From the NCBI GenBank assembly GCA_017475555.1, contig JAFVFL010000045.1, forward strand, positions 1 to 62,103: 62,103 nt of DNA. Reading direction: 5' to 3'. Made by a program: the position numbers and the translations under genes. Below the pieces are notes generated by a model. The model did not search any database, had not been told where the DNA came from, and was given only the letters and a program-made list of their open reading frames with translations. Shown here piece by piece: positions 44,353 through 53,397 of the stretch. Origin of the DNA: Ruminococcus sp. GTDB taxonomy: Bacteria > Bacillota > Clostridia > Oscillospirales > Ruminococcaceae. Position 1 is the first letter of the stretch, and every line of letters starts with the position of its first letter.

Positions 44353-44390
44353 CAGCTCACGATTTTTTCCTGCACCTGTTGATTTATTTG
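44341..44390. repeat. 15-bp perfect inverted repeat across both divergent -35 boxes
   Basis: CAAATAAATCAACAG (44341-44355) mirrors CTGTTGATTTATTTG (44376-44390), 20 bp apart. Each arm carries the -35 of one divergent promoter. The symmetry suits a dimeric regulator, or may come from the promoters' common layout. Adjacent Lrp- and ACT-type genes make amino-acid control plausible. Confidence 0.9.
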
Positions 44391-44407
44391 TGATTGTATG
44401 TTATAAT
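44379..44407 (+). promoter_or_regulatory. Promoter of the ACT-UPF0210 operon (right half of a mirror promoter)
   Basis: TTGATT (44379-44384), 17 bp, TATAAT (44402-44407); start near 44414, about 30 nt before the ATG. It has the same -35, -10 and spacing as the divergent promoter. Confidence 0.85.
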
Positions 44408-44444
44408 GAGGGTACGAAAACATTTTACCGGAGGTATATAAGAT

Positions 44445-44714
44445 ATGAGAGCAGTAGTTACAGTAATAGGCAAGGACAATGTAGGTATACTCCACAAGGT
44501 AAGCGGTATATGTGCAGGTCTTGGCGCCAATGTCATAGAGGTGACACAAAGCGTATTGCAGGATATGTTCGCAATGATAATGCTGGTCGATATCACCGGC
44601 ATGAGCGAGGATTTCGCCGTGCTCGTTGACAGGATGAACGCACTCGGAACAGAGCTTGGTCTTTCTATCCACACAATGCACGAGGATATATTCAACTCCA
44701 TGCACAATGTCTGA
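44445..44714 (+). CDS. ACT-domain protein, UPF0237 type
   Basis: The 89-aa protein is a single ACT domain ([32 protein letters not shown]). ACT domains bind amino acids and regulate enzymes. UPF0237 proteins are regularly encoded directly before a UPF0210 (DUF711/PFL-like) gene, as here (32-bp gap), so the two probably work together. RBS GGAGG. Confidence 0.92.
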   Translation: MRAVVTVIGKDNVGILHKVSGICAGLGANVIEVTQSVLQDMFAMIMLVDITGMSEDFAVLVDRMNALGTELGLSIHTMHEDIFNSMHNV

Positions 44715-44746
44715 GCAGCATATCATCAAGGGAAAGGAAACGCAGT

Positions 44747-46105
44747 ATGCTTAATGTTTATAATATACTCGAAACGATAAGAATGATACAGGACGAGTGC
44801 CTTGATATACGTACTACAACTATGGGTATATCGCTGCTTGACTGTATCGACACAGATATAGACCGGGCGTGTGAAAAGGTCTATGAGAAGATAGTCACAA
44901 GGGCTGAAAGGCTCGTCCCTGTCGGTCAGCAGATAGAGAAGGAGTATGGTATACCGATAATCAACAAGCGTATATCCGTTACCCCTATAGCTATGCTTGC
45001 GGCAGCGTGCCCCGGCAAGTCGCCGGTAAAGTTCGCTAAGGCACTCCAGAGAGCTGCGGATACCTGCGGAGTAAACTTCATAGGCGGCTACTCCGCACTC
45101 GTACACAAGGGCTTTTCTGCCGGAGATGAGGCACTTATCCGCTCGATTCCGGAGGCTCTTGACGTTACGGAAAATATCTGCTCATCGGTCAATATCGGCT
45201 CGACTAAGTCAGGTATAAATATGGACGCAGTAAAGCTCATGGGCGAGATAGTCAGGGCTACAGCTGAGCGTACCGCTGACAGAGATTGTATCGGTGCGGC
45301 AAAGCTCGTTGTTTTCTGCAATGCCGTTGAGGATAACCCGTTCATGGCGGGAGCATTCCACGGAGTCGGTGAGCCTGACTGTGAGATACACGTAGGAGTT
45401 TCCGGTCCGGGAGTTGTTCGCTCTGCATTGCAGAAATACCCCGATGCTTCGATAAATGAGCTTGCGGATATCATCAAGAAGACAGCGTTCAAGATAACCC
45501 GTATGGGTCAGCTCGTCGGTGCAAGGGCTTCTGACCTGCTCGGTGTGCCCTTCGGGATAGTAGACCTTTCGCTCGCTCCTACACCGGCAGTCGGCGACAG
45601 CGTGGCACATATCCTTGAGGAAATGGGACTTGAGATGTGCGGCACACACGGAACGACAGCCTGCCTTGCTATGCTCAATGACGCTGTAAAGAAGGGCGGT
45701 GTAATGGCTTCCTCAACAGTCGGCGGACTCTCCGGAGCTTTCATTCCCGTATCAGAGGACGCAGGCATGATAGACGCAGCAGCAGCCGGTGTCCTCAGCA
45801 TTGAGAAGCTTGAAGCAATGACGGCGGTATGCTCTGTGGGTCTTGATATGATAGTTGTCCCGGGGGATATAACACCTGAGACGATATCGGCGATAATCGC
45901 TGATGAGGCTGCGATAGGTATGGTCAACACAAAGACCACAGCTGTGCGGCTTATCCCGGCTGTCGGCAAAAAGGAGGGAGATACCCTCGAATTCGGCGGA
46001 CTTCTCGGCAGCGGCCCTGTAATGAGCGTGAGAAATGAATCGCCGGCTAAATTCATAAACCGGGGCGGAAGGATACCCGCACCAATGCACAGCCTGAAAA
46101 ACTGA
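44747..46105 (+). CDS. UPF0210 (DUF711/PFL-like) family protein
   Basis: The 452-aa cytoplasmic protein begins [20 protein letters not shown] and contains [14 protein letters not shown] and [14 protein letters not shown]. It belongs to the UPF0210 family, distantly related to glycyl-radical enzyme folds in structure, with unknown reaction. Its constant partner is the upstream ACT protein, which may sense the amino acid. A kinase gene starts 6 bp downstream. Confidence 0.9.
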   Translation: MLNVYNILETIRMIQDECLDIRTTTMGISLLDCIDTDIDRACEKVYEKIVTRAERLVPVGQQIEKEYGIPIINKRISVTPIAMLAAACPGKSPVKFAKALQRAADTCGVNFIGGYSALVHKGFSAGDEALIRSIPEALDVTENICSSVNIGSTKSGINMDAVKLMGEIVRATAERTADRDCIGAAKLVVFCNAVEDNPFMAGAFHGVGEPDCEIHVGVSGPGVVRSALQKYPDASINELADIIKKTAFKITRMGQLVGARASDLLGVPFGIVDLSLAPTPAVGDSVAHILEEMGLEMCGTHGTTACLAMLNDAVKKGGVMASSTVGGLSGAFIPVSEDAGMIDAAAAGVLSIEKLEAMTAVCSVGLDMIVVPGDITPETISAIIADEAAIGMVNTKTTAVRLIPAVGKKEGDTLEFGGLLGSGPVMSVRNESPAKFINRGGRIPAPMHSLKN

Positions 46106-46111
46106 CGGGGC

Positions 46112-47125
46112 ATGGATAAAAGACTTATCCCAGGAAAATTCGGTATATCCGGCACAGTGCAGGATGTCAGCCTCCGGGAGCTCAAGGCAGGGCATATAAA
46201 CAGCACATATCTCGCTGACACTCCTGACGGAAAATACATACTCCAGTCGCTTAATATGTCTGTTTACAGCGATCACAGGGCTGTGGAGCGAAATCTTTCC
46301 GGCATAGTGAGGTGCTTTGAGGAATATGACGGTACTCCCGGTGTGAGTATCCCGCATTATCTCCGTACCGGGGACGGCAGCTTTTTCTATCATTCAGGCA
46401 GCGAGGTATGGAGAATGTACCGCTACAGTGAAGCCTGTGAGCCGACTGAGCCGCCGGAGCTGTGTGCAGGCTATGCCTGCGGTGCTTTCATGCGTGTTAC
46501 AGGCTCAAAAAGTCCGGAGCTCACTCCAGCGATAGACGGATTTCACGATTTCCGGCATCACTATGAGGAATACAGAGCTGCACTCCGCCGCCGTCCGTGG
46601 AAAATGACCTCTGAGAGCACCGCTATTGCAGAATGGCTTGAGCCGTACTATGTGCATATCTGCGATACGTTCAGGGAAGTGCCGAAAAGACCGGTACACG
46701 GCGACGCTAAGGCTGATAATTTCATTATCGGGACAGACAGGACGAAATGCACGGTGATCGACCTTGATACTGTGATGTACAGCTATGCCGCAGTGGATTA
46801 CGGCGATCTGATACGCTCATCTGCCGGAAGCGGCGATATGGACGCTGCGGCGGCGATAACCGAGGGCTTCAGCGAGGGGCTTGCCGGGGTACTTACGCCG
46901 ATCGAGATAAGCTCGCTGTATCATGGCGTTATCTACGTAACTGCGGAGCTTGCGTTCAGATATCTTACGGACTTTATCAACGGTGCAGCCTTTTTCCGCA
47001 GCAAAACTCCGGAGCAGTGCCTTGAACGCTCCCGGCAGCTGCTGGTGCAGCTTAGCGGCTTTACCTCCAAGAGCCGCGAATTTGATGAAATAATAAGAAA
47101 ATACTTTTCCGGAGGTGAAAAATAA
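46112..47125 (+). CDS. APH-family small-molecule kinase, N-acetylhexosamine kinase-like
   Basis: The 337-aa kinase-fold protein has the catalytic loop PVHGDAKADNF (D198) and metal site VIDLDT (D217). The N-terminal section (KYILQSLNMSVYSDHRAVE) resembles N-acetylhexosamine 1-kinase (NahK), so a hexosamine or similar sugar is the best guess; aminoglycoside phosphotransferase is a less likely alternative. It starts with a weak ribosome site after the UPF0210 gene and overlaps prsW-like by one base (TAATG). Confidence 0.78.
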   Translation: MDKRLIPGKFGISGTVQDVSLRELKAGHINSTYLADTPDGKYILQSLNMSVYSDHRAVERNLSGIVRCFEEYDGTPGVSIPHYLRTGDGSFFYHSGSEVWRMYRYSEACEPTEPPELCAGYACGAFMRVTGSKSPELTPAIDGFHDFRHHYEEYRAALRRRPWKMTSESTAIAEWLEPYYVHICDTFREVPKRPVHGDAKADNFIIGTDRTKCTVIDLDTVMYSYAAVDYGDLIRSSAGSGDMDAAAAITEGFSEGLAGVLTPIEISSLYHGVIYVTAELAFRYLTDFINGAAFFRSKTPEQCLERSRQLLVQLSGFTSKSREFDEIIRKYFSGGEK

Positions 47126-47820
47126 TGCTTCTTGCACTTTCGCTCCTCCCGGCTATACTTTTGATCGTGTACATATACCGGAAGGACAAAATAGAACGTG
47201 AGCCGGTCAGAATGCTGGTGAAGCTCTTTCTCTGGGGTGCGGTGACTGTGGTCAGTGCGGCGATAATCGAGTGCCTGCTGTGTATGATAGTCGGGGCATT
47301 CCTGTCGGAAACGAGCATAGTCTATATTGCGATCGAGAATTTCCTCATAGTCGCACTTGCTGAGGAGACTGGAAAATACATCGTTCTGAAAAAGAAAACC
47401 TGGCATTCGCCGGAGTTCAACTATACCTTTGATGCGGTGGTATATGCCGTTGCGGTATCCCTTGGCTTTGCCGCACTGGAAAATATCATCTATGTTACCT
47501 CCGGTACTCTCGGAACGGCTATCCTCCGTGGACTTACAGCTGTACCGGGTCATGCGGTCAACGGAGTGTACATGGGCTGCTACTACGGCATTGCAAGAAA
47601 ATGCCGTGCTGTGGGTGATGAAGGCTCTGTAAGCACCAATCTCCGCAAGGCGTTATGGGTGCCTGTGCTGATACACGGATTCTATGATTTCTGTCTCTCT
47701 CTGGACAGCGTGCTGTTCATACTTGTATTCCTTGTGTTCGAGGTAGTGATAACCATTATGGCTGTACGCAAGGTAAATAAGCTCTCCCGTGAGGACGAGG
47801 AGATATTTGATTATGTATAA
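47125..47820 (+). CDS. PrsW-family intramembrane metalloprotease
   Basis: The 231-aa membrane protein has the PrsW motifs: AEETGKY (E80, E81), AALEN (E119) and PGHAVNG (H143), plus a C-terminal HGFYDF. PrsW cuts the anti-sigma factor RsiW in Bacillus. No anti-sigma or sigma gene is adjacent, so its substrate is unknown. It closes the ACT-UPF0210-kinase operon; terminator 47821-47857. Confidence 0.9.
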   Translation: MLLALSLLPAILLIVYIYRKDKIEREPVRMLVKLFLWGAVTVVSAAIIECLLCMIVGAFLSETSIVYIAIENFLIVALAEETGKYIVLKKKTWHSPEFNYTFDAVVYAVAVSLGFAALENIIYVTSGTLGTAILRGLTAVPGHAVNGVYMGCYYGIARKCRAVGDEGSVSTNLRKALWVPVLIHGFYDFCLSLDSVLFILVFLVFEVVITIMAVRKVNKLSREDEEIFDYV

Positions 47821-47857
47821 AAAAACAGGTATCGCCGCAGCGATACCTGTTTTTTTG
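47821..47857. terminator. Bidirectional terminator
   Basis: A 10-bp perfect stem CAGGTATCGC / GCGATACCTG, 4-nt loop, flanked by A5 and T8, suits both the PrsW gene (+) and the Gld-like operon (-) that ends at 47910. Confidence 0.93.
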
Positions 47858-47909
47858 ATAAGTCATGCAGGAATGTCCTCAGTAAAAAACTCAGTGCCTC
47901 TCCTGCTTA

Positions 47910-48191
47910 TTATGCTTTAAGTGCCTTGTCGAGCCATACCTTTCCGACGTCGAGTGCCTCATACAGATCGCACTCCTTCTTTGAATTCTTAACAAAAGCC
48001 TTCAGCGGATCAGCTGTCCGTGTGTCCATCTGGATTATGTTCACCTTCGATATGAGCTTCTCGCCGTCCTGCTCCTTCGTTTCAAGCACCTGTATCCATA
48101 TAACATACGGATCAGACATATAGCCGTAGTACAGCTGATCGCCGCACCTTACCAGCGGATAGCCCTTGTAGCTGTGGAATTTCCCACTCAT
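47910..48191 (-). CDS. Small protein of unknown function, last gene of the Gld-like operon
   Basis: The 93-aa acidic/basic mixed protein has no signal peptide or membrane helix. The middle (GDQLYYGYMSDPYVIWIQVL) is hydrophobic and aromatic, the C-terminus helical. I recognise no family. I use the ATG at 48191 with AGGAGG upstream; a longer frame has no support. It lies 20 bp after the DUF4340 gene and is likely part of the same transcript. Confidence 0.75.
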   Translation of the reverse strand: MSGKFHSYKGYPLVRCGDQLYYGYMSDPYVIWIQVLETKEQDGEKLISKVNIIQMDTRTADPLKAFVKNSKKECDLYEALDVGKVWLDKALKA

Positions 48192-48211
48192 ACTCTTTCC
48201 TCCTGTCTGTA

Positions 48212-49750
48212 TTATTTCCAATTCATGACGAGCTCCTCGTCTGTGTCAAGACGCTTTGCATTCGCAATAAGCGTGTCTACATACGAGCGTGAGATAAAGA
48301 ACTTGCTCTCTCCGTCAACTGCGATAAGGGCAGTCAGATTTGAATATTCAAAGAACTCTATCTTCGTCGTTTCTCCTGTATACTTGTCGGAAATGCTTAT
48401 CTCCGCAAGCGGCTCACCGCCCGGATATTCCTCCTCAAATGCGAAATCCTCCGCCGCTGCCTTTATCAGATAGCTGTAGAATACTCTGTACCGCTCGCTG
48501 TCAAAGCTAATGCCGTTCCTTGTGACGCTGAAATCTGAGGACGAAAGCGAGCTCTTCTCCTCGTCCGGGTCGATACGCTCAATCACAAACTCATCAGTCC
48601 TGCCGTCTGCTGTCATCGAAAGCTCCGTAACGTCCCATACATAAGAGCCTATGAATATCCTTGAGGCAATGTCCACAGGCATTACTGTTGCCCACTTAGC
48701 CGTATCTGTGCTTATGATATAGATAGTGTTCCTGCCCTCAAGCATCGCATAGCAGCATTTTCCGTAGCTGCTGTCACTGAACGGCTCACTCAGCAGAAGC
48801 ACATATTCCTTCCCGTCATCGCAGCTCATCGTCACCCGGCAGAACGGTTCATTAAGCCCCGCACCTGCTATATCTGCGTCCTTGCAGTGTATGCAGTATA
48901 CATCATTCGCCGTAAGCCCGAACATACCATTGGTTATATCCGTCGAACGCTCAACTGATACATATGCCTCTGTAGGCTCAGTCATGATATGCGTCGCCGA
49001 TGTTCCGCCGGTATAGCTGTCATCGTCGCTCTTTTTGTCGTATTCAAGAACGATATCGTAGTCAAGATCGTCACGCTCGATACGCAGCTTCTCGATTATC
49101 GGGTAAACATCGTCCTCCGGCTCCTCAAGTACAGTGTTCTTCACAAAGTCGTAAAGCTCTTTTTTGTAATTTGCAAGATAGGAGCTCTGCACTGTATAAA
49201 CCGTATTGCTGCCGTCATCAAGCATGACATAGGTATCGCCGGACGGAGCTGTATCACCGATAAAGAACGTAGTCTCGCTGCCGCTCTCATAGGTCACATC
49301 GACCTTTATCGCCGGGGCTTCAAGTCCGTATTTTCCAAGCTCCTGACAATTTTCAGCGATAATATCCGTTGAGGTAAGCCCGTTTGCGTTGTTGGCAAGC
49401 GTTCCCACCACAGGATTGTCAAGATTTACGTCCTGATAGCCGTCAAGAGTGTAAAGTGCAGCGGTGGTATCTGTCTTTCCGCTCCTCTGGACAACGTGCA
49501 GCACGCCGGACTCCTTCGTTACATCGACCTTGCTGACAACGCCCTCCTCCATTATACCCGTCTCCGGGTCAGGCTCGGTTATGGTGTTGTCCTTGACAAG
49601 TATGACCTCAGTTCCGGCTGTGCTGTCCGGAGTATCGCCCGGCTCATCAGGCTGTTCCTCCGGCTCAGTGAGCTTCAGTGCTGCAAGCCCTCCGCCAAGC
49701 ACCGCAAGCACTCCCGTAAGAGCAAGTATTCCCTTTGCTGCCTTTTTCAT
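48212..49750 (-). CDS. DUF4340-domain membrane-anchored protein
   Basis: The 512-aa protein has one N-terminal membrane helix (about 7-27) and a large external part with DUF4340-like repeats (NLDNPVVGTLANNANGLTS; LGKYGLEAPAIKVDV; TYVMLDDGSNTVYTVQSSYL). DUF4340 proteins are encoded beside GldG-type genes in ABC clusters. Function unknown; a periplasm-like or wall-side accessory to the transporter is likely. It overlaps the GldG-like gene by 4 bp. Confidence 0.85.
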   Translation of the reverse strand: MKKAAKGILALTGVLAVLGGGLAALKLTEPEEQPDEPGDTPDSTAGTEVILVKDNTITEPDPETGIMEEGVVSKVDVTKESGVLHVVQRSGKTDTTAALYTLDGYQDVNLDNPVVGTLANNANGLTSTDIIAENCQELGKYGLEAPAIKVDVTYESGSETTFFIGDTAPSGDTYVMLDDGSNTVYTVQSSYLANYKKELYDFVKNTVLEEPEDDVYPIIEKLRIERDDLDYDIVLEYDKKSDDDSYTGGTSATHIMTEPTEAYVSVERSTDITNGMFGLTANDVYCIHCKDADIAGAGLNEPFCRVTMSCDDGKEYVLLLSEPFSDSSYGKCCYAMLEGRNTIYIISTDTAKWATVMPVDIASRIFIGSYVWDVTELSMTADGRTDEFVIERIDPDEEKSSLSSSDFSVTRNGISFDSERYRVFYSYLIKAAAEDFAFEEEYPGGEPLAEISISDKYTGETTKIEFFEYSNLTALIAVDGESKFFISRSYVDTLIANAKRLDTDEELVMNWK

Positions 49751-51432
49751 CTGTTCCTTCTCCTCAGTAATACGACTATCCCGACCGCTGCTATCAGTAC
49801 AGGGATAACGTAGATAACGAATATCCTTATGCCTCTTGCCTGACCTGCTGTCGGAGCTATAACGTTCTGCTGGAGCGTCTTGTCAGGTATTACAGTACCT
49901 GCCTCCTTGCCGGTCATGGAGTTTATGATATTCAGGACAACGCTTGCGTTATTGTAGGTGGTGGTGTAGTTGAGGAGCATACTGTCCGTCATGAACGAGC
50001 TGCCGAATACAAGTACGTGCGACTCGTAGACATTGAGCTGCTCTGCAACTGATTCTGTTGAAAGAACGACTGCATTTCTTGCGTGCTGGTCGTCATCTCC
50101 CTCGCCGCCCTCAGTCATTGCTGCGGTATAGGAGGTGTCGGCTGATGAGAGTATCACCTTTGCTGTGCTTTCATTGTTCTTTGAGAGGATATTGAGCTCT
50201 CTGGTGTACGGTGCAGCTATCGGGAGGCTCTCATTCGGAAGAACTCCGACTGCATCGGTATCGGTTATGTTCAGCGTAGTTGCGTAAACGAGTGAATTGA
50301 GCGTTGCGACAGGTGCCTGAACGACATTCGTTTCATCTGCTATCACCTTATCGCCTACCTCAATGCTCCAGCCGGCTAAGAATTCCTCGATATTCGGGAG
50401 TGAGCCGGAGTAGAGGCTCGGTATATAGAGAAGATCTCTCTCATATGCTCCGTTGTTGTAGAGGAAATCGCCGAGCTTCTGGATTATGTCAGCCGTGAAG
50501 TCCATATTCGGGACTGCGATAACAAGCATATCGTAATCGTCCGGGCTGAGCTGGTCAGTTCCGAGGTCGATATCTGTGCAGTCATAGCCGTTCTTTGCAA
50601 GAAGATCCTCAAGCGAGGTGACTACGCTCTCATAGCCTGCGTCATATACGCTCAGACCGCTTACAGTCTTTACAAATCCGGCTGTTATCGGGTCTGCGTC
50701 GGTGACATTGCGTATTGCTGAGGTGATAGCACTCTCGCCGGCGAATACCATTGTAATGCTGCTCTGTGTGCTGGTGGAGCTTGTGGTTATCATGCCCATA
50801 ACATCATCGTTTGTCAGCACCTTCACACGCTCACCTGCTGCAACCACGATACTTCCCTCGCCAATAGTGCCGTTGTATATCCCGCTGTACCTGTTCACTA
50901 CGTCCGGGTCCTTGTTAATGTCAACATAGCGTACATCTACGCTGCCCTTGCTGCCCTCTGCATATACCGAATACTTATCAAGTATCTCTGGTATCATGTC
51001 ATACGGCATATCAACGTTCATTCCGTAGTAGCTTGCGTACATCTGCTTGAAGTACGCAGCCATTGAAGCAAAGGTATCCTTCGGAGTTGTAACTGTTATC
51101 TCAACGTCCTTGTCGAGAGTTTTCAGAAAGTCTATCGTCTCGTCAGAAAGCTCATATCTGTTATCAGGCGTAAGGTCGAGCTTGAGCGGTGTACGCTTTG
51201 CAAGCACGCTTACCATGAGATTCAGCACGACTACTATAGCACAGACAAGTGCAACGACTGCCGCAGAAAGCGACCCGAAGCGGAGCTTTTTGGTATTATG
51301 CTTCTTCTTTGTCTTTGCCGGCTCCTGTGCAGCTTCATTTATTTCCTCAGCAGCAGTCTCTGCCGCCTCCTGAACCTGCTCTGCTGCCTCATTTGTCTCA
51401 GGCTTATTGTTTTTATCCTTATTCTTTCCCAT
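49747..51432 (-). CDS. GldG-family ABC system accessory protein
   Basis: The 561-aa protein has an acidic/Ala-Glu-rich cytoplasmic N-terminus (about 1-45), a membrane helix (about 50-75), a large external domain and a C-terminal helix with basic end (VLLRRRNR). It matches the GldG family (ABC-type uncharacterised auxiliary component), which in gliding Bacteroidetes belongs to the GldAFG system. In Clostridia the role is unknown. It overlaps the DUF4340 gene. Confidence 0.85.
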   Translation of the reverse strand: MGKNKDKNNKPETNEAAEQVQEAAETAAEEINEAAQEPAKTKKKHNTKKLRFGSLSAAVVALVCAIVVVLNLMVSVLAKRTPLKLDLTPDNRYELSDETIDFLKTLDKDVEITVTTPKDTFASMAAYFKQMYASYYGMNVDMPYDMIPEILDKYSVYAEGSKGSVDVRYVDINKDPDVVNRYSGIYNGTIGEGSIVVAAGERVKVLTNDDVMGMITTSSTSTQSSITMVFAGESAITSAIRNVTDADPITAGFVKTVSGLSVYDAGYESVVTSLEDLLAKNGYDCTDIDLGTDQLSPDDYDMLVIAVPNMDFTADIIQKLGDFLYNNGAYERDLLYIPSLYSGSLPNIEEFLAGWSIEVGDKVIADETNVVQAPVATLNSLVYATTLNITDTDAVGVLPNESLPIAAPYTRELNILSKNNESTAKVILSSADTSYTAAMTEGGEGDDDQHARNAVVLSTESVAEQLNVYESHVLVFGSSFMTDSMLLNYTTTYNNASVVLNIINSMTGKEAGTVIPDKTLQQNVIAPTAGQARGIRIFVIYVIPVLIAAVGIVVLLRRRNR

Positions 51433-51452
51433 TTTTCATTTCCTCCTTTCTA

Positions 51453-52157
51453 TCAGCCCCAGCGTCTCTTGTCCAGTACCCTTACAGTGAAGAAGTTGAA
51501 CAGGAACGCTGCACTGAGGAAGAACAGCACGCTTGTGAGGTTGAATACGCCCTGCGTGAACTCAACATAGCGTGAATAGAATGAAAGTGAGCTGAGTATC
51601 TTCTTGATATACTCATTACTGATATTTGCGGAAAGCGAATCGAGCAGATAAAGCATAAAAAGCACGATCATGCTCGCAACTGCTGCCGCCATCTGATTCT
51701 CAGTGAGTGCGGAGATGAAAAGTCCGACTGCGATGAATGCCGCTCCGAGGAACAGCATTGCGAAATAGTTGCCCAGAAGCGTTGACCATACAACATCGCC
51801 GAGGACTGCAAGTATTATCGAGTAAATGAACACAAGGCTCTCTGCGATGACAAAAAGCGTCAGTGCTGCAAAGTATTTTCCGAGGACTATCGACCAGAGC
51901 CCGACCGGTGCGGTGAGAAGTCCCTGGTCTGTGCGGTTTTTCTTTTCCTCACTCAGCAGGCGCATGGTGAGTATCGGTATGAGAAACAGCACGAAGATGA
52001 ACATTGAGCTGAACATTGCTGATGTCTCAGTCGTGCCTGAGCCGATCACGCCGTTGTAGAAGAATATGCCGAAAAGCAGTGCAAATACCGCAAGAAAGAC
52101 GTATGCCGCCCCTGATATGAAGTATGCACCCATTTCACGTCTGTAGATAGCTCCCAT
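51453..52157 (-). CDS. ABC-2-family permease, GldF-like
   Basis: The 234-aa permease has six helices; the motif EEKKNRTDQGLLTAPVG is typical of GldF/NosY-like ABC-2 permeases. The ATG overlaps the stop of the ATPase gene (TAATG). It forms the channel with the downstream ATPase-driven complex. Confidence 0.88.
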   Translation of the reverse strand: MGAIYRREMGAYFISGAAYVFLAVFALLFGIFFYNGVIGSGTTETSAMFSSMFIFVLFLIPILTMRLLSEEKKNRTDQGLLTAPVGLWSIVLGKYFAALTLFVIAESLVFIYSIILAVLGDVVWSTLLGNYFAMLFLGAAFIAVGLFISALTENQMAAAVASMIVLFMLYLLDSLSANISNEYIKKILSSLSFYSRYVEFTQGVFNLTSVLFFLSAAFLFNFFTVRVLDKRRWG

Positions 52158-53314
52158 TACTCCTCGCCCCCGTTCTCTTCGCTCTCTGTCGTATCATCTG
52201 TGTCAGACTTATCCATATCGGCAGCCGACTCCTCTGTCATCAGCTCATTTTTCTGCTCCGGAGTATCGCTGCCCTTTTCGGCAGCAACAAGCTCGCCGTT
52301 CTCTATTTTCAGGTCAAGCCTCGGCCCTGCGGGCTTTGCGGAGGCTGCACCTGCCGGCGAAGCTGCGTCACCCATAGTTATCTTGAGGAAGATATCCTCA
52401 AGAGTCAGGTCTGAAAGCTGGAGCATAAGGATATTCCAGCCCTTTTTCCGGCACAGATCGTTTATCGCACGGCGGATATCCGTCTTTTCCTCAGCCTCTA
52501 CGTCATAGTCGTAGATGCCCTTTTCACGCTCCATATCCGCACGGACATACTTCACGCCGCCAAGTGCCTTTATAGCATTCGTTATCTCCTGCTTATCAGC
52601 TGCGGTGTGGGTGCTGCCCTCGATACGGAGGGTCATCTTGTGCTCGTTTGTGAGGCTTCTCGCTATCTCGTCGGCTGTTCCGTTAGCAGCGATAACGCCC
52701 TTGTTTATAATGATTATCTTGTCACAGACTGCCTGTATCTCCGGCAGGATATGCGACGAGAGTATTACTGTGTGGTTCTTTCCGAGCTTGCGGATAAGCG
52801 TTCTGATCTCGATTATCTGGTTCGGGTCAAGTCCGACAGTCGGCTCATCGAGGATAAGCACCGGCGGATTGTTGATAAGTGCCTGTGCAAGCCCGACTCT
52901 CTGCCTGTAGCCCTTTGAAAGATTGCGGATTATGCGGTTCCTTACGCCGCTTATCTTGCAGAGATTGCAGACATCGTTAAGATGTGCCTTTCTCGGCAGC
53001 TTGCACCTTTTCAGGTCGTACATAAAGCCCAGATACGCATCAACTGTCATATCCACGTAAAGCGGCGGTATTTCGGGAAGATATCCGATATTCGACTTTG
53101 CAGTTATCGGATCCTCAAGTATATCCGCTCCGTTAATGAGTATCTGTCCAGAGGTTGACGAGATATAACCCGTCAGCATATTCATGGTTGTTGACTTTCC
53201 TGCTCCGTTAGGACCGAGAAAGCCGAGTATTTCGCCCTTTTCGACCGAAAAGCTTATATCGTCCACGGCAAGCTTGTCGCCGTAGCGTTTTGTAAGGTTC
53301 CTGACCTCTATCAT
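52157..53314 (-). CDS. ABC ATP-binding protein, GldA-like, with acidic C-terminal extension
   Basis: The 385-aa ATPase has Walker A FLGPNGAGKST, signature NLSKGYRQRVGLAQAL, Walker B VLILDEPTVGLDP and H-loop LSSHILPE. Residues 1-310 match GldA/NatA-type ATPases; the last 75 residues are an acidic, low-complexity tail (E/D/S-rich). It is the first gene of the five-gene operon. No strong promoter is evident in the 83-bp gap to ribF. Confidence 0.92.
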   Translation of the reverse strand: MIEVRNLTKRYGDKLAVDDISFSVEKGEILGFLGPNGAGKSTTMNMLTGYISSTSGQILINGADILEDPITAKSNIGYLPEIPPLYVDMTVDAYLGFMYDLKRCKLPRKAHLNDVCNLCKISGVRNRIIRNLSKGYRQRVGLAQALINNPPVLILDEPTVGLDPNQIIEIRTLIRKLGKNHTVILSSHILPEIQAVCDKIIIINKGVIAANGTADEIARSLTNEHKMTLRIEGSTHTAADKQEITNAIKALGGVKYVRADMEREKGIYDYDVEAEEKTDIRRAINDLCRKKGWNILMLQLSDLTLEDIFLKITMGDAASPAGAASAKPAGPRLDLKIENGELVAAEKGSDTPEQKNELMTEESAADMDKSDTDDTTESEENGGEE

Positions 53315-53397
53315 TTTTCTCCCTCCTGTATTGTCATTAAGACAAAGACTATGATACCGCTTCTTTGTGATAACACAGTGAAAGCAGTAAGAATTTT

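Noticed and set aside
53315..53397. FMN riboswitch near ribF
   Set aside because: ribF is the last gene of its operon and the adjacent gap is too short and lacks FMN-element sequence.
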